Shown one piece after another: positions 1 through 8,186 of a DNA stretch of 64,000 bases; position 1 is the first letter of the stretch; every line of letters begins with the position of its first letter. Source of the stretch: Verrucomicrobiales bacterium. Lineage in GTDB: Bacteria > Verrucomicrobiota > Verrucomicrobiia > Verrucomicrobiales > DEV007. The position numbers were made by a program, and so were the translations under genes. The stretch is taken from assembly GCA_029213265.1 (NCBI GenBank), contig JARGNG010000001.1, positions 234,306 to 298,305 of the forward strand, given 5' to 3'. A model generated the notes under the pieces. The model made no database searches and was not told the DNA's origin. It saw only the letters and a program-made list of their open reading frames with translations.

Positions 1-56
1 GCGGGAAGGTGAGCGGGAAGGTGAGCGGGAAGGTGAGCGGGAAGGTGAGCGGGAAG
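1..56. repeat. 12-bp tandem repeat, four full copies plus a partial one
   Basis: The window opens with four perfect copies of GCGGGAAGGTGA followed by GCGGGAAG. The array probably continues upstream of the window. Read from base 3 it encodes (Gly-Lys-Val-Ser)4-Gly-Lys-Cys and then a TGA stop at 60-62, so it could be the 3' end of a gene cut by the window edge. A near-identical stretch (AGCGGGCAGGTGAGCGG, about 724-740) lies inside the next gene, where it encodes Ser-Gly-Gln-Val-Ser. The array may therefore be an expanded copy of that codon run in a paralogue (inference). Confidence 0.85.
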
Positions 57-131
57 TGCTGACCAATAAGAAGATCCTGCGCCTCTATCTCATGTCTTTT
101 ACCATTGGGGGTAAGGGATTTTCGTACAAAT

Positions 132-159
132 TTGAAAGGCATTCAAATTGCCCTATATC
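132..159 (+). promoter_or_regulatory. Putative sigma-70-type promoter
   Basis: TTGAAA (132-137) and TATATC (154-159) are separated by 16 bp and lie 27 bp upstream of the ATG at 186. A perfect 6-bp inverted repeat (TTTGAA, 5-bp spacer, TTCAAA; 131-147) covers the -35 box and could be an operator. Its position argues against the earlier in-frame ATG at 105 as the start of the gene. Pattern match only. Confidence 0.35.
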
Positions 160-185
160 GACATATGCGCATATTAGAAATTGCT

Positions 186-785
186 ATGAAACATCTACTT
201 CGATTATTTCTCCCTGCGGATGCCTCAATTCCGGGCAATGAAACACGATTTTTCGGCCCCAAGAGAAAGCCCGCCTACTCAAGATTTCCCCTTTGGTTTG
301 GTCTGGCTTTGGTCGGGATTTTCCTCCTTCCTGAACCATCCTATGCGCGTGTTTACAGCACCCGTGATTTGAAAAAAGAGGGTTTCGCAGGTCGGTATAA
401 GGGAACGGCAAGGGGCACTCTCACCGAATATAATGGAACGGTTTATATCCCGCAGGCGGCAACCGCCCCTGTGGTCCAGAGAGTGCCGGCTAGAAACCGA
501 AACGTTGCCGGACCAGATGGGAATCTTTTTCGTCTTACTTTCAGCCGCGCGAGGGGTTCTTCGCGGCGGGTCAAGATTCGGGGAACTTATTCCGGAGTGA
601 GCTTCAATCCGTTTTGGGGATTCAACACGGTGGGCAGGGGTTCCTACATCGTTACTCTCGTGAAGCGGGGAAGCGGGAGGTCTGCCAAGGTTAAAGCCAC
701 GGTAGTGGACCGATTTTCGGAAAGCGGGCAGGTGAGCGGCTTTCGTTACAATTTCTGGTCGTTCCGGGCTGCGGGGCTCCAGTAA
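186..785 (+). CDS. Secreted small protein of unknown function
   Basis: About 199 residues from ATG 186. In-frame ATGs at 105 and 165 lie at or upstream of the putative promoter and would add an unlikely N-terminus. A hydrophobic run around FPLWFGLALVGIFLLPEPSYA, residues 35-55, followed by Arg-Val looks like a signal peptide with a long basic n-region. The mature part is rich in Gly, Arg, Ser and aromatic residues and starts with a GRYKGTARGTL-type beta-strand pattern. I recognise no catalytic motif and no family. The C-terminal SGQVSG codons match the unit of the tandem repeat at the window start. The protein is probably periplasmic or extracellular. Confidence 0.6.
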   Translation: MKHLLRLFLPADASIPGNETRFFGPKRKPAYSRFPLWFGLALVGIFLLPEPSYARVYSTRDLKKEGFAGRYKGTARGTLTEYNGTVYIPQAATAPVVQRVPARNRNVAGPDGNLFRLTFSRARGSSRRVKIRGTYSGVSFNPFWGFNTVGRGSYIVTLVKRGSGRSAKVKATVVDRFSESGQVSGFRYNFWSFRAAGLQ

Positions 786-805
786 AGAAGAGTTCGATCG
801 TTCTT

Positions 806-841
806 AAAAAACGGCTTTGGTTCGGATGGACCAAAGCCGTT
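806..841 (-). terminator. Intrinsic terminator of the sialidase gene
   Basis: A 12-bp perfect stem (AACGGCTTTGGT 810-821 with ACCAAAGCCGTT 830-841) has an 8-nt loop. On the minus strand it is followed by six U residues (complement of A806-811). It sits 29 bp past the minus-strand sialidase stop and 21 bp past the plus-strand gene, so it may also serve the latter, although there is no T run on that side. Confidence 0.75.
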
Positions 842-869
842 GTAGTTCCGTTTGAGTGGTCGCTCCCGG

Positions 870-2003
870 CTACACTTTCCACTTCGCCTGACGCAGCCTT
901 GCCCTATCGGAGCCGGCCATGTTTTCGTACCAGACAGTGAGGAGGCTGCCGTCTTTCAATTGCACAGTGGAAGGGTAACCGAGATCTCCGGTCACTCCGT
1001 CGTCAGAAATGGTAATCGGATCACTCCACGTCTTTCCGTGGTCATCGCTGATGCGGGCCTGGTTGCCATAGGGCTTCCTCCGGTAGCCGTAACTCATGAC
1101 AAGTCGATCATCGTGGAGTCGGAGCAAATGGGAGGGCAATCCCCAGACTCCGATTTCTTGCGGAGTGGACCAGGTCTTCCCTCCGTCGGTGGAACGGCAT
1201 TGCAGGGTTTCCCCCTTGTTGGCTTCATTGTGATTTCGAATTTGCGCGAGAATGGAGCCATCAGCGCATTCGACGGCATGAAGCTCATGATAGGTGCCTG
1301 TTGAGGTGTCTCCTTCCCGGGTCGGAATTTCGGAGAGCCATTTCCAGGTTTGTCCGTCGTCTTCGGAAACAGCGGCGCCGATTTTCTTATCATCGGTCCA
1401 GAGATGTTTACCGAGATAGAGAATCCGCCCGTCGGAGAGTTGGCAGGGGCCATGAGGACTGTTCACGACGGTGTCGATCCGGTTGGAAAAAGTTTTTCCT
1501 CCATCAACCGAGCGATAGACCCAGCATCCGAGCTCGGCCTCGCGTGAGGCGTCGTCGGGAAGGCGGTTGTGGGCGGCGTGCCAGCTCGGGTCGTCCTTGA
1601 ATTTCCCGCCGAGGTAGGTGTCGCTGTCGTAGGCGAGGGAGGTGAAGGAGGTCACGAGGAGAGTGCCGTCGGAGGTTTCGAGAAAGCCGGCATCGCGATC
1701 ATCAATCAGCGAATCGTGAATCGTTCTGGGGAAGCTCCAAGTTTCGCCCTCGTCGCGGGAGTGCATGCATTCAACGGTTCCAAAGGGGCAGACATGACCG
1801 ACGCGGCGCCCCGACCAGACGACATAGAGGTCGCCATTGGCGCGTTGTCCGACGGTTGGCCAACCATGATAGTAGCTGTCCTGTTGCGAGATCGTTTTCA
1901 CCTGGGTGATTTCCGCGCCGGATGAGGGGCGGATCATGAGGGCAGGGGTAGATGCGGCAAGGGAGGTGGCGAGAAAAGAGCGTCGTGATGTCAGTGATTC
2001 CAT
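870..2003 (-). CDS. TAT-exported sialidase-like Asp-box beta-propeller protein
   Basis: 377 residues. The N-terminus has a twin-arginine signal (SRRSFLATSLAAS) and then Pro/Ser before the mature start near residue 30. At least five Asp-box motifs (S-x-D-x-G-x-T-W/F) are visible: SRDEGETW near 82, then SVDGGKTF, SEDDGQTW, STDGGKTW and SDDHGKTW. They are spread along the chain as in six-bladed sialidase (BNR repeat) propellers. Family members hydrolyse terminal sialic acids or related sugars from glycans; in PVC bacteria many have unknown substrates. I cannot confirm the catalytic Arg triad or Tyr/Glu pair. The gene stands alone, divergent from the 2164 gene and closed by a strong terminator. 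Substrate unknown. Confidence 0.85.
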   Translation of the reverse strand: MESLTSRRSFLATSLAASTPALMIRPSSGAEITQVKTISQQDSYYHGWPTVGQRANGDLYVVWSGRRVGHVCPFGTVECMHSRDEGETWSFPRTIHDSLIDDRDAGFLETSDGTLLVTSFTSLAYDSDTYLGGKFKDDPSWHAAHNRLPDDASREAELGCWVYRSVDGGKTFSNRIDTVVNSPHGPCQLSDGRILYLGKHLWTDDKKIGAAVSEDDGQTWKWLSEIPTREGDTSTGTYHELHAVECADGSILAQIRNHNEANKGETLQCRSTDGGKTWSTPQEIGVWGLPSHLLRLHDDRLVMSYGYRRKPYGNQARISDDHGKTWSDPITISDDGVTGDLGYPSTVQLKDGSLLTVWYENMAGSDRARLRQAKWKV

Positions 2004-2163
2004 TCTTCAAGCATGGGAGGAACCGTTGGCGTGGCGATAGTCCGCATTCGAGGGAAGTGAAGTGGAAGATGACAAAAAGATGACAGTTTTGTAAGGTTCC
2101 TAATTTTTCTCCCGAAGCATTTAACCGTGTGCTAAGATTACAGACTCAAATTGTTACGGAATT

Positions 2164-2604
2164 ATGCCTAGAAGAGCGAGCTCAGGAGCCAATGTTGGAC
2201 TAATTGCAGGAATCGCCGCAGCGATCATTGGTTTTATTGTGATCGCCGCTTTGCTCTTCAATTTGATTGCCGGTGATATGTTCGGTGGCGGTGGAGGCAG
2301 CAAAGGAGCGAAGCGCTCCAACTCCAATGCGACCGCGCTGAACCTGGCTACCTACCGGGACAATGGAAACAGCCTTCGCGGCAACGTCTATCGGATCGAA
2401 GGACGGGTGGAGGAGACGTTGCGATGGACCGCTGACCGTGGTCGGCTCATCAGCTTCGATGCGAATGACTCCGTCGATTCGATTCCCGTTCCGGTTCTCG
2501 TCCCGGAAGACTTTCGAAACATCAACATAGAGCGCGGCTCCGAACTCGCCATGGTGGTCCGGGTTGACCGCGACGGAACTTTGGTTGCCGAAGAAATTGA
2601 ATAA
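2164..2604 (+). CDS. Small single-pass membrane protein, unknown function
   Basis: 146 residues from ATG 2164. A short basic, Ser-rich N-terminus is followed by a transmembrane helix (about 9-37, from GLIAGIAAAIIGFIVIAALL), a Gly-rich linker and an extracytoplasmic domain of about 95 residues. That domain contains a beta-rich stretch (GNVYRIEGRVEETL ... GRLISFDAND ... VPVLVPEDF) reminiscent of a small OB-like barrel (inference). It ends 44 bp before the 2649 gene on the same strand and is probably co-transcribed with it. No catalytic motif and no recognised family. Confidence 0.65.
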   Translation: MPRRASSGANVGLIAGIAAAIIGFIVIAALLFNLIAGDMFGGGGGSKGAKRSNSNATALNLATYRDNGNSLRGNVYRIEGRVEETLRWTADRGRLISFDANDSVDSIPVPVLVPEDFRNINIERGSELAMVVRVDRDGTLVAEEIE

Positions 2605-2648
2605 GACTCTCTCACCGGAAAGAAAACCCCCACTACCCCCAGCTCATT

Positions 2649-4568
2649 ATGTGCATCCGACTGCTTTTCCTACTCAGCTTCGCGACTCCCGGGTTGCTTT
2701 GGTCCCAGGTTTATACGCCTCCTTCCGGTGGTGGAACGAGCAGTGGAGGGGGCAATACCGGAAATACGACAACGATCGTAAACCAGGGGCAGCCCCAGCA
2801 GGGCAACCAGCAGATGGTGGGCAACGACGTTCCCTATCTCGACCCGACCACGGACGTTTTCACCTTTGATGGAAAGAGTTTCAATGTGAATGACAACCGG
2901 GTTTTCCGGGCCCGCTTTGAAAAATATGTCAATGCGGAGGAAGCCAGCTCGGAAGTCGACATCGCCTATCGTGGAACGCTTCGGGAGATCCTCGATACGC
3001 TTTCCCCGCACAATCGCGACAACAAGAAATTTCCCAAGGCGGTGGCGCTCCTGCAGTATGCTGCGCAGTTTGACCAGGATGCGCGTCTTTGTGAATCTCT
3101 CGCCAACGCCGTTTACCGTGTCTACCTCGCCCAGAATACGGTCGGCCAGTTGCGCACTTTGAATAAGGAACTCGATATGCAGCGGCGCCAGCTCGATTGG
3201 AGCTTCGACCAGTGGAAAGAGGGGGGCGGTGCCAATCGCGAAAGAAAGTTGCGGGACGATCCCGGAGGAGAGGACGGCAAGAAAGCCCTCGATCCGGTGA
3301 ATGCAGGACATGTTCAGCGCTACGTGCAACGCATCGGTGAGGTCGAAGCGTCGCGGGTCGCAAACCGCGCCAAGATGGAGCTTTCGGAGATCGAAGCGAA
3401 ACTTGAGTTTCAAGCTTTGATTGTCCAGTTTTTCCTGCAACGCCGTTTTGAGCACGTCGTCATGGGGGCCCGTTTTTACACCGAGTTTTTCAAGGACGGA
3501 GCCGGTCGGCTTCAATTCGAAGAAGGCTCTGAGGTGGAGCAAAACTTCAGCAAGACGATCGGTTTCAATCCCACGATCACCACGCTGGACGCGTTTGCGA
3601 ATGAAGCGATTCGCGACGTCAATCAGTCCGTCGAATCTTTCGGTTTCCTTCTCGACAGCGGAGAGATCGACGGAGCGATGCGCCAGTTGCAGCAGGCTTT
3701 CGTAACCGGGGAATACCTTCCCGCTGTGCAAAGCGTTCCTCGCGAGAGAAAGCGGGAGGTCCTCGGCTATGCCCAGAATTCATTCCAACTCGTGAATGCG
3801 ATTGAGGTAAAAGACTACACCCTTGCGGAGCAGTTAGTGAATGAGATGAAAACGCAGGCAGCGGACTTCGATTATTCCAAGCCGACCGCGGCCATCGAGG
3901 GGGCTCGTCTCAGCAGCAATATGCGCATCCGGACGGCAAAGAATGCCGCGCTCAAGGGGGACGAGGAAGGCTACGAGCGAAATATCACCGCAGCGGCTCA
4001 GATCTGGCCGACCAATCCGGTGTTGAAAGAGCAGTTCAATCTCATTGCTGATTCGGCGGACCTTCAACAACAGGCAAAGCTCGAGTTTGATCGACTTCTC
4101 GGGACGCAGAGCTACCGCCAGATTTTTAACAACAAGGCGCGTTTCATTGCCGCGACAGTCGACGATGCAGAGCGTCAGGAGGCCTTGAATCAGATTGTGG
4201 GTAACATCCAGGAAATCGAGACGGTCATGAAGCAGGCCGAGACTCTCAACAAGGCCGGGAATTCCCATGCCGCCTGGGAAATTGTTGAGCGGACATTCCA
4301 GAAATTTCCGGACGATGTCGCGCTCAGCTCGAAACGTTCTGACTTGTCCACCGATGTCGCGCCTTTCGTGAAGGCATTGAAAAATGCAGAGAATCTGGAG
4401 AACCGGAAACAGTTTGGCTCCAGTCTGACCTGGTTTCTCTCGGCCCGGCAGATCTATCCGCAAAGTGAGTTTGCGGGCGAAGGGATTTCCCGGGTCATTG
4501 ATCAGATTCTTCCGGAGGATGGCGGTGGCGATCTGTCAGCGGTGGACGGCGAGGAACCTTCCCTGTGA
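2649..4568 (+). CDS. Large secreted TPR-like helical protein, unknown function
   Basis: 639 residues. The first 20 residues are a clean signal peptide (MCIRLLFLLSFATPGLLWSQ). A low-complexity Gly/Ser/Asn/Gln segment of about 40 residues follows, then a long alpha-helical body with repeated Ala/Leu/Tyr spacing. The C-terminal half (about 390-620) has helix pairs typical of TPR-like repeats (AWEIVERTFQKFPDDVAL; LTWFLSARQIYPQSEFA). The chain ends in an acidic tail. The protein is probably periplasmic and may act as a scaffold. It follows the 146-residue membrane protein by 44 bp, so the two are likely expressed together. No enzyme motif seen. Confidence 0.7.
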   Translation: MCIRLLFLLSFATPGLLWSQVYTPPSGGGTSSGGGNTGNTTTIVNQGQPQQGNQQMVGNDVPYLDPTTDVFTFDGKSFNVNDNRVFRARFEKYVNAEEASSEVDIAYRGTLREILDTLSPHNRDNKKFPKAVALLQYAAQFDQDARLCESLANAVYRVYLAQNTVGQLRTLNKELDMQRRQLDWSFDQWKEGGGANRERKLRDDPGGEDGKKALDPVNAGHVQRYVQRIGEVEASRVANRAKMELSEIEAKLEFQALIVQFFLQRRFEHVVMGARFYTEFFKDGAGRLQFEEGSEVEQNFSKTIGFNPTITTLDAFANEAIRDVNQSVESFGFLLDSGEIDGAMRQLQQAFVTGEYLPAVQSVPRERKREVLGYAQNSFQLVNAIEVKDYTLAEQLVNEMKTQAADFDYSKPTAAIEGARLSSNMRIRTAKNAALKGDEEGYERNITAAAQIWPTNPVLKEQFNLIADSADLQQQAKLEFDRLLGTQSYRQIFNNKARFIAATVDDAERQEALNQIVGNIQEIETVMKQAETLNKAGNSHAAWEIVERTFQKFPDDVALSSKRSDLSTDVAPFVKALKNAENLENRKQFGSSLTWFLSARQIYPQSEFAGEGISRVIDQILPEDGGGDLSAVDGEEPSL

Positions 4569-4723
4569 GACTCTTTCCACCCGCGGTAACCCGGGCCAGC
4601 TTAAGAGGCTGGCACGGGGGAACGAGCGAGTGGCGCAATTCTTAGGAAAATTTCGTACATTAGAATTGACTCGCTGGCAAAACGATTGATTCTCTAAGGG
4701 ATTCAAGTTGTCTTTTCCAGCCG

Positions 4724-5875
4724 ATGAAATTGTCCTTTCTCAGTCGTTTGACTCTCCCGGCGCTTTCGCTTGCGGGGGTGGTTCTTTTTTCTTCCTGCGC
4801 CGTTGACCAGGAAGCCGCCCTATTTTCTCAGGGGGCTGCCTCCAGCGAAAAGAAAAAAGAGAAAACAACGAAGGTAAAAACCGATTCCTCGGAAAGCTGG
4901 GCCGAAAAGATGAAGGCGGCCCGCGAAGAACGGGAAAAAGAGCGTGCCGAGGCCGAGAAGAAGAAGGCGCAGGAACTTGCCGCCAAGAAGAAAAAGGACG
5001 AAACCGAAGCTCGCAAGCTTGCTTACGAAAAGAAGAAAGAGGAAGCGGCCAAAAAGGCCCTGGCGCAGAAAGAAGCCAGGGAAAAAGCGGCGGCTGAGGC
5101 AGAGAAAAAAGCTCTCGCAGAGAAAAAGGCAAGGGAAGCGGCCAAAGCGGACGCCGAGAAGTCACTCCTTGCTGAAAAAAAAGCTGCCGAAAAGAAAGCT
5201 CGCGAAGACAAGTATGCTGCGGAGAAGAAAAGGAGAGAAGAAGAGCGCCAGGCACGCATTGCGGCGCGCAAAAAGGTCGAGGGATCCCGCGCTTCCGGTG
5301 GTCGGGGCAACGAAGTGGCTGCTGTTGCCAATCGCAGCGGTGGAGGTTTCTTTTCCTCTCTGGCTGTTTCGACTCCCAAGCAATACAAGAGCAAAGGGCA
5401 TCACGTTGAGATCAACAACCGTGCTCTTAGCAGTCTCAATTCATCCAATGCGAAGATCGAGATCAGCCTCGGTCAGCAGCGCGCTCGGATCTACAACACC
5501 AGCGGGGGAATGGAGCAACTCGTCATCGAAACGCAAATCTCTTCGGGCAAGTCGGGCCACACGACGCCGACCGGTTCATTCCGCATCAAGGAAAAGCTGG
5601 AGCACAAGCGCTCGACTCTCTACGGTCGCTGGGTCAATTCATCCGGTCAGACAGTGCAAAGCAGCGGTGACAGCCGCAAACGCCCTTCAGGTGGATCTAC
5701 TTTTATCGGAGCGGAAATGCCAAACTGGCTGCGCATCACAGGCGGGATTGGAATGCACATTGGCTATGTTCCGAACGGTCCGGCCAGCCATGGCTGCATT
5801 CGAGTTCCCGCGGCGGTGCAACCCCTCATCTTCTCGAAAGTAGGAGTCGGAACGCCCGTTACGATCACTTACTAA
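4724..5875 (+). CDS. Lipoprotein L,D-transpeptidase (YkuD domain) with long charged helix
   Basis: 383 residues. The N-terminus is a lipoprotein signal (LFSSC, lipidated Cys25). Residues about 40-190 are an Ala/Lys/Glu-rich stretch of the TolA type, predicted to form a long helix that could reach from the outer membrane toward the peptidoglycan. The C-terminal YkuD domain holds the catalytic signature: His345 (GMHIGY), then SHGCIRVP with nucleophile Cys358 and Arg360. L,D-transpeptidases make 3-3 peptide cross-links or attach proteins to meso-DAP. The gene is monocistronic, with a terminator just downstream. Which of the two reactions it catalyses cannot be told from sequence. Confidence 0.9.
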   Translation: MKLSFLSRLTLPALSLAGVVLFSSCAVDQEAALFSQGAASSEKKKEKTTKVKTDSSESWAEKMKAAREEREKERAEAEKKKAQELAAKKKKDETEARKLAYEKKKEEAAKKALAQKEAREKAAAEAEKKALAEKKAREAAKADAEKSLLAEKKAAEKKAREDKYAAEKKRREEERQARIAARKKVEGSRASGGRGNEVAAVANRSGGGFFSSLAVSTPKQYKSKGHHVEINNRALSSLNSSNAKIEISLGQQRARIYNTSGGMEQLVIETQISSGKSGHTTPTGSFRIKEKLEHKRSTLYGRWVNSSGQTVQSSGDSRKRPSGGSTFIGAEMPNWLRITGGIGMHIGYVPNGPASHGCIRVPAAVQPLIFSKVGVGTPVTITY

Positions 5876-5902
5876 GTTTCCGGATTCGATCCATTCTTTT
5901 TG

Positions 5903-5937
5903 AAAAGGCGGTTTCCGGTTCACGGAGCCGCCTTTTT
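5903..5937 (+). terminator. Intrinsic terminator after the L,D-transpeptidase gene
   Basis: AAAAGGCGG (5903-5911) pairs with CCGCCTTTT (5928-5936), with an inner CCG/CGG pairing, and runs into five T residues. It separates the transpeptidase gene from pdxJ. Confidence 0.8.
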
Positions 5938-5966
5938 GCGTGTAGATTCAACCTCCCCTGTATTTC

Positions 5967-6746
5967 ATGAGTGATCTTCCCACTTCCTCTCTCCTGCTTG
6001 GTGTCAATATCGACCATGTCGCGACCCTGCGTCAGGCCCGCTATGCCTTGATGCCGGATGCCCATAACGCTGAGCCCTCTTTACTGGCTGCTGCCCACGA
6101 GGTGGAAGCTGCCGGAGCGGATTCGATCACGGTCCACCTCCGCCACGATCGTCGCCACATTCAGGACCGCGACGTTTTTGAACTCAGAGAAAAGATCCAC
6201 ACCAAGCTCAATCTGGAGATGGGCAACACGCAGGAAATCCTGGACATTGCTTTGCAGGTAAAGCCGGAATTTGTCTGTCTGGTCCCCGAAAACCGGCAGG
6301 AAATCACAACCGAAGGCGGGCTCGATGTCGTTTCGTCCGCGGCCGCGTTGGAGCGAACTGTCAAAACGCTTCAGGATGCGGGAACCAAGGTAAGCCTTTT
6401 CATCGATCCGGATTTGAATCAGATCGAGGCCGCAGCGCGAGTCGGAGCGGAGATGGTGGAATTGCATACCGGGGCCTTTGCGAACGCCGCTCCCGAAGGC
6501 GGAAAAGGGGAGCTCCTGCTTCTGAAAGAGTCTGCGATTCTGGCCCATTCCCTTGGGATCCAAGTCAATGCGGGCCATGGAATCACGACGACAAATTTTC
6601 CAAAACTGATGGGCGTCCCTCATCTTGCCGAGTTGAACATCGGGCACCACCTTGTTTCCCGGGCTGTTTTTCTGGGTCTTGGGAGAGTTGTGCGGGACAT
6701 GAAGACCATGATGTCCGCCTACGGATTCAGCGTTCCTGCGAACTGA
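5967..6746 (+). CDS. pdxJ: Pyridoxine 5'-phosphate synthase
   Basis: 259 residues, normal length for PdxJ (about 240-260). It condenses 1-deoxy-D-xylulose 5-phosphate with 3-amino-2-oxopropyl phosphate to make pyridoxine 5'-phosphate, in the DXP-dependent vitamin B6 route in the cytoplasm. Diagnostic motifs are the N-terminal VNIDHVATLRQAR, the VHLRHDRRHIQDRDV phosphate/active-site segment, LNLEMG, the VPENRQEITTEGGLD loop and the C-terminal NAGHG and LNIGHHLVSRA. Start ATG 5967 follows the upstream terminator by 30 bp. The membrane-protein operon begins 36 bp downstream, so read-through is possible. Confidence 0.97.
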   Translation: MSDLPTSSLLLGVNIDHVATLRQARYALMPDAHNAEPSLLAAAHEVEAAGADSITVHLRHDRRHIQDRDVFELREKIHTKLNLEMGNTQEILDIALQVKPEFVCLVPENRQEITTEGGLDVVSSAAALERTVKTLQDAGTKVSLFIDPDLNQIEAAARVGAEMVELHTGAFANAAPEGGKGELLLLKESAILAHSLGIQVNAGHGITTTNFPKLMGVPHLAELNIGHHLVSRAVFLGLGRVVRDMKTMMSAYGFSVPAN

Positions 6747-6781
6747 CGTGGACCCACGATGCGCGTCGAAGCGGCAAATAC

Positions 6782-7879
6782 GTGAGGTGGCGCTTGACCG
6801 AGTCCAGCTCCAGCGTGTTCACTATCCGGTATTCTTTGAAAGCGTTTCACGAAAACTACACACGGTTGGCAAAATCTCTCGCCGGGATGTCGAGCTTATG
6901 GCGGGGAGAGGATCACCTTGTCTATGTCCGCGGTAGAGGCTTCCTTCTTCCGTTCACGGAGGAATACAAGCGCTATCGATTTCAAGATATCCAGGTGATT
7001 TCGGTGGCGAAGAAATCCCGAATTGGGAAATCGATTCTCTACGGGATGGCAATGCTGTTCTGTGCCCTGCCTGTGATCCTGATTCTGCTTCTGGCGGAAG
7101 ATTCGTTTTCCCCGGTCTCCGCAGTTTTTGCATCCATCTTTGCCCTTGGCTTTCTTTTGGCGGTATCCCTCTTGATTCGTCATCTCGTTCTGGGACCGAC
7201 CTGCACCTGCGATATTCAGACGGCGCTCTCACGGGACCGCATTCGTCCGCTGAACCGCTATTTCAGGACCAGGGAAGTGATCAGCTTGATGGAAGAGGAC
7301 GTGCGCTCGGCTCAGGTTGAGTTTCTCTCTTCCTCCTCGAAGGCAGCCGAGACGGAAACCCGGACGGCGTCGCCCAACGCTCTCGCGGCTTTTGCGGTTC
7401 CGGTAGTCGCGACCCCGACGTTTCTCACTACCATGGTGTTCGCACTGGGCTGCCTCGGAGCGCTTCATCTCGACAGTGTTGCTCTGGTAGGAATTCTCCT
7501 CGTGATGATCCTCATCGTCGCCATTCTGCTTTTGTTCACCCTCATTGCCTCGGTGAGAAAGGCGACGCCAGAATCCATCCGAACGGTGCTTTGGATTTTG
7601 CTGGGGCTTCTCTTTGTGTTCCTTTCAACGGCAGTCGTTTACCTCCTCGTTGCTGTCACGAGGGATCCTGCCTACACGATTGGGTTCCTCGGTCCATTGG
7701 AGGCTTTTGCAGGAGTGGCAACCGAAGGGGGACTTGTCTTCTACCTCATTTTTGTTTGCCTTTCCGCAGGGCTCTTCGCAAGTGGTTTGGCAGGGCTTCT
7801 CCAAACTGGAAAGTGGAAAAGCAAGATCGTGGCGGGAACACCGGGGAAGGTGGAAGAAGAGGAGGGAAGCGATGGCTAG
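6782..7879 (+). CDS. Polytopic membrane protein of unknown function
   Basis: About 365 residues if translated from GTG 6782; an ATG at 6887 is an alternative. The segment after residue 38 (LWRGEDHLVYVRGRGF ... YKRYRFQDIQVI) precedes two adjacent transmembrane helices (about 80-130). Three or four more helices lie in the C-terminal half (about 210-355). It overlaps the next gene by 8 bp, and the overlap includes a good ribosome-binding sequence (GGAGGGAAG), so translation is probably coupled. It is the first gene of an operon with the B-box, DUF4129 and DUF4350 genes. The role is unknown; the conserved context suggests an envelope function (inference). Confidence 0.6.
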   Translation: MRWRLTESSSSVFTIRYSLKAFHENYTRLAKSLAGMSSLWRGEDHLVYVRGRGFLLPFTEEYKRYRFQDIQVISVAKKSRIGKSILYGMAMLFCALPVILILLLAEDSFSPVSAVFASIFALGFLLAVSLLIRHLVLGPTCTCDIQTALSRDRIRPLNRYFRTREVISLMEEDVRSAQVEFLSSSSKAAETETRTASPNALAAFAVPVVATPTFLTTMVFALGCLGALHLDSVALVGILLVMILIVAILLLFTLIASVRKATPESIRTVLWILLGLLFVFLSTAVVYLLVAVTRDPAYTIGFLGPLEAFAGVATEGGLVFYLIFVCLSAGLFASGLAGLLQTGKWKSKIVAGTPGKVEEEEGSDG

Positions 7880-8183
7880 TGTTCTTGGCGATACCACTTG
7901 CAGTCTCCATCCGGATCGTCAGAGCACTGCGCGATGTCCGACTTGCAGGCAGTTCTACTGCGCCGAGTGCATCACCGAGCATGACGGCAGATTGACCTGT
8001 GCAAGTTGCCTTCGCTCCCGGAGCGAGTCGTCGGAGAAAGGCAAGATGGAGAGGCGATGGGTCATCGCGCCTTTTGTTCAATTTGCCCTGGCCCTGCTGC
8101 TCGTGTGGGTTCTCTTTTATCTCTTTGGGGAGACCCTTGGAGACGTGCCCGACGATTTTCACGATGGAACGATTTGGGAATAA
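7872..8183 (+). CDS. Small B-box-type zinc finger membrane protein
   Basis: 103 residues starting at ATG 7872, within the end of the preceding gene. Residues 10-46 carry a Cys/His array (C10, H13, C22, C25, C30, C33, H37, C43, C46) in the spacing of bacterial B-box-like zinc fingers, with the CPTCRQFYCAEC core. A single transmembrane helix follows (about 63-85), then a short acidic tail. Such proteins occur beside membrane-protein genes in many bacteria, where the finger probably mediates protein contact; this is inference. The next gene starts 4 bp downstream. Confidence 0.8.
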   Translation: MASVLGDTTCSLHPDRQSTARCPTCRQFYCAECITEHDGRLTCASCLRSRSESSEKGKMERRWVIAPFVQFALALLLVWVLFYLFGETLGDVPDDFHDGTIWE

Positions 8184-8186
8184 TCC

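Noticed and set aside
2..241. Open frame through the tandem repeat encoding (Arg-Glu-Gly-Glu)n and on to 241
   Set aside because: Overlaps the promoter and the start of the 186 gene in another frame, has no start codon in the window and ends in low-complexity sequence.
4595..4613. Hairpin GCCAGC-N7-GCTGGC downstream of the TPR-like gene, as a terminator
   Set aside because: No T run follows, and the stem is short.
4850..5300. Lys/Ala/Glu-rich codon run as a possible repeat array
   Set aside because: It is the coding sequence of the charged helical linker of the L,D-transpeptidase and has no exact periodicity.
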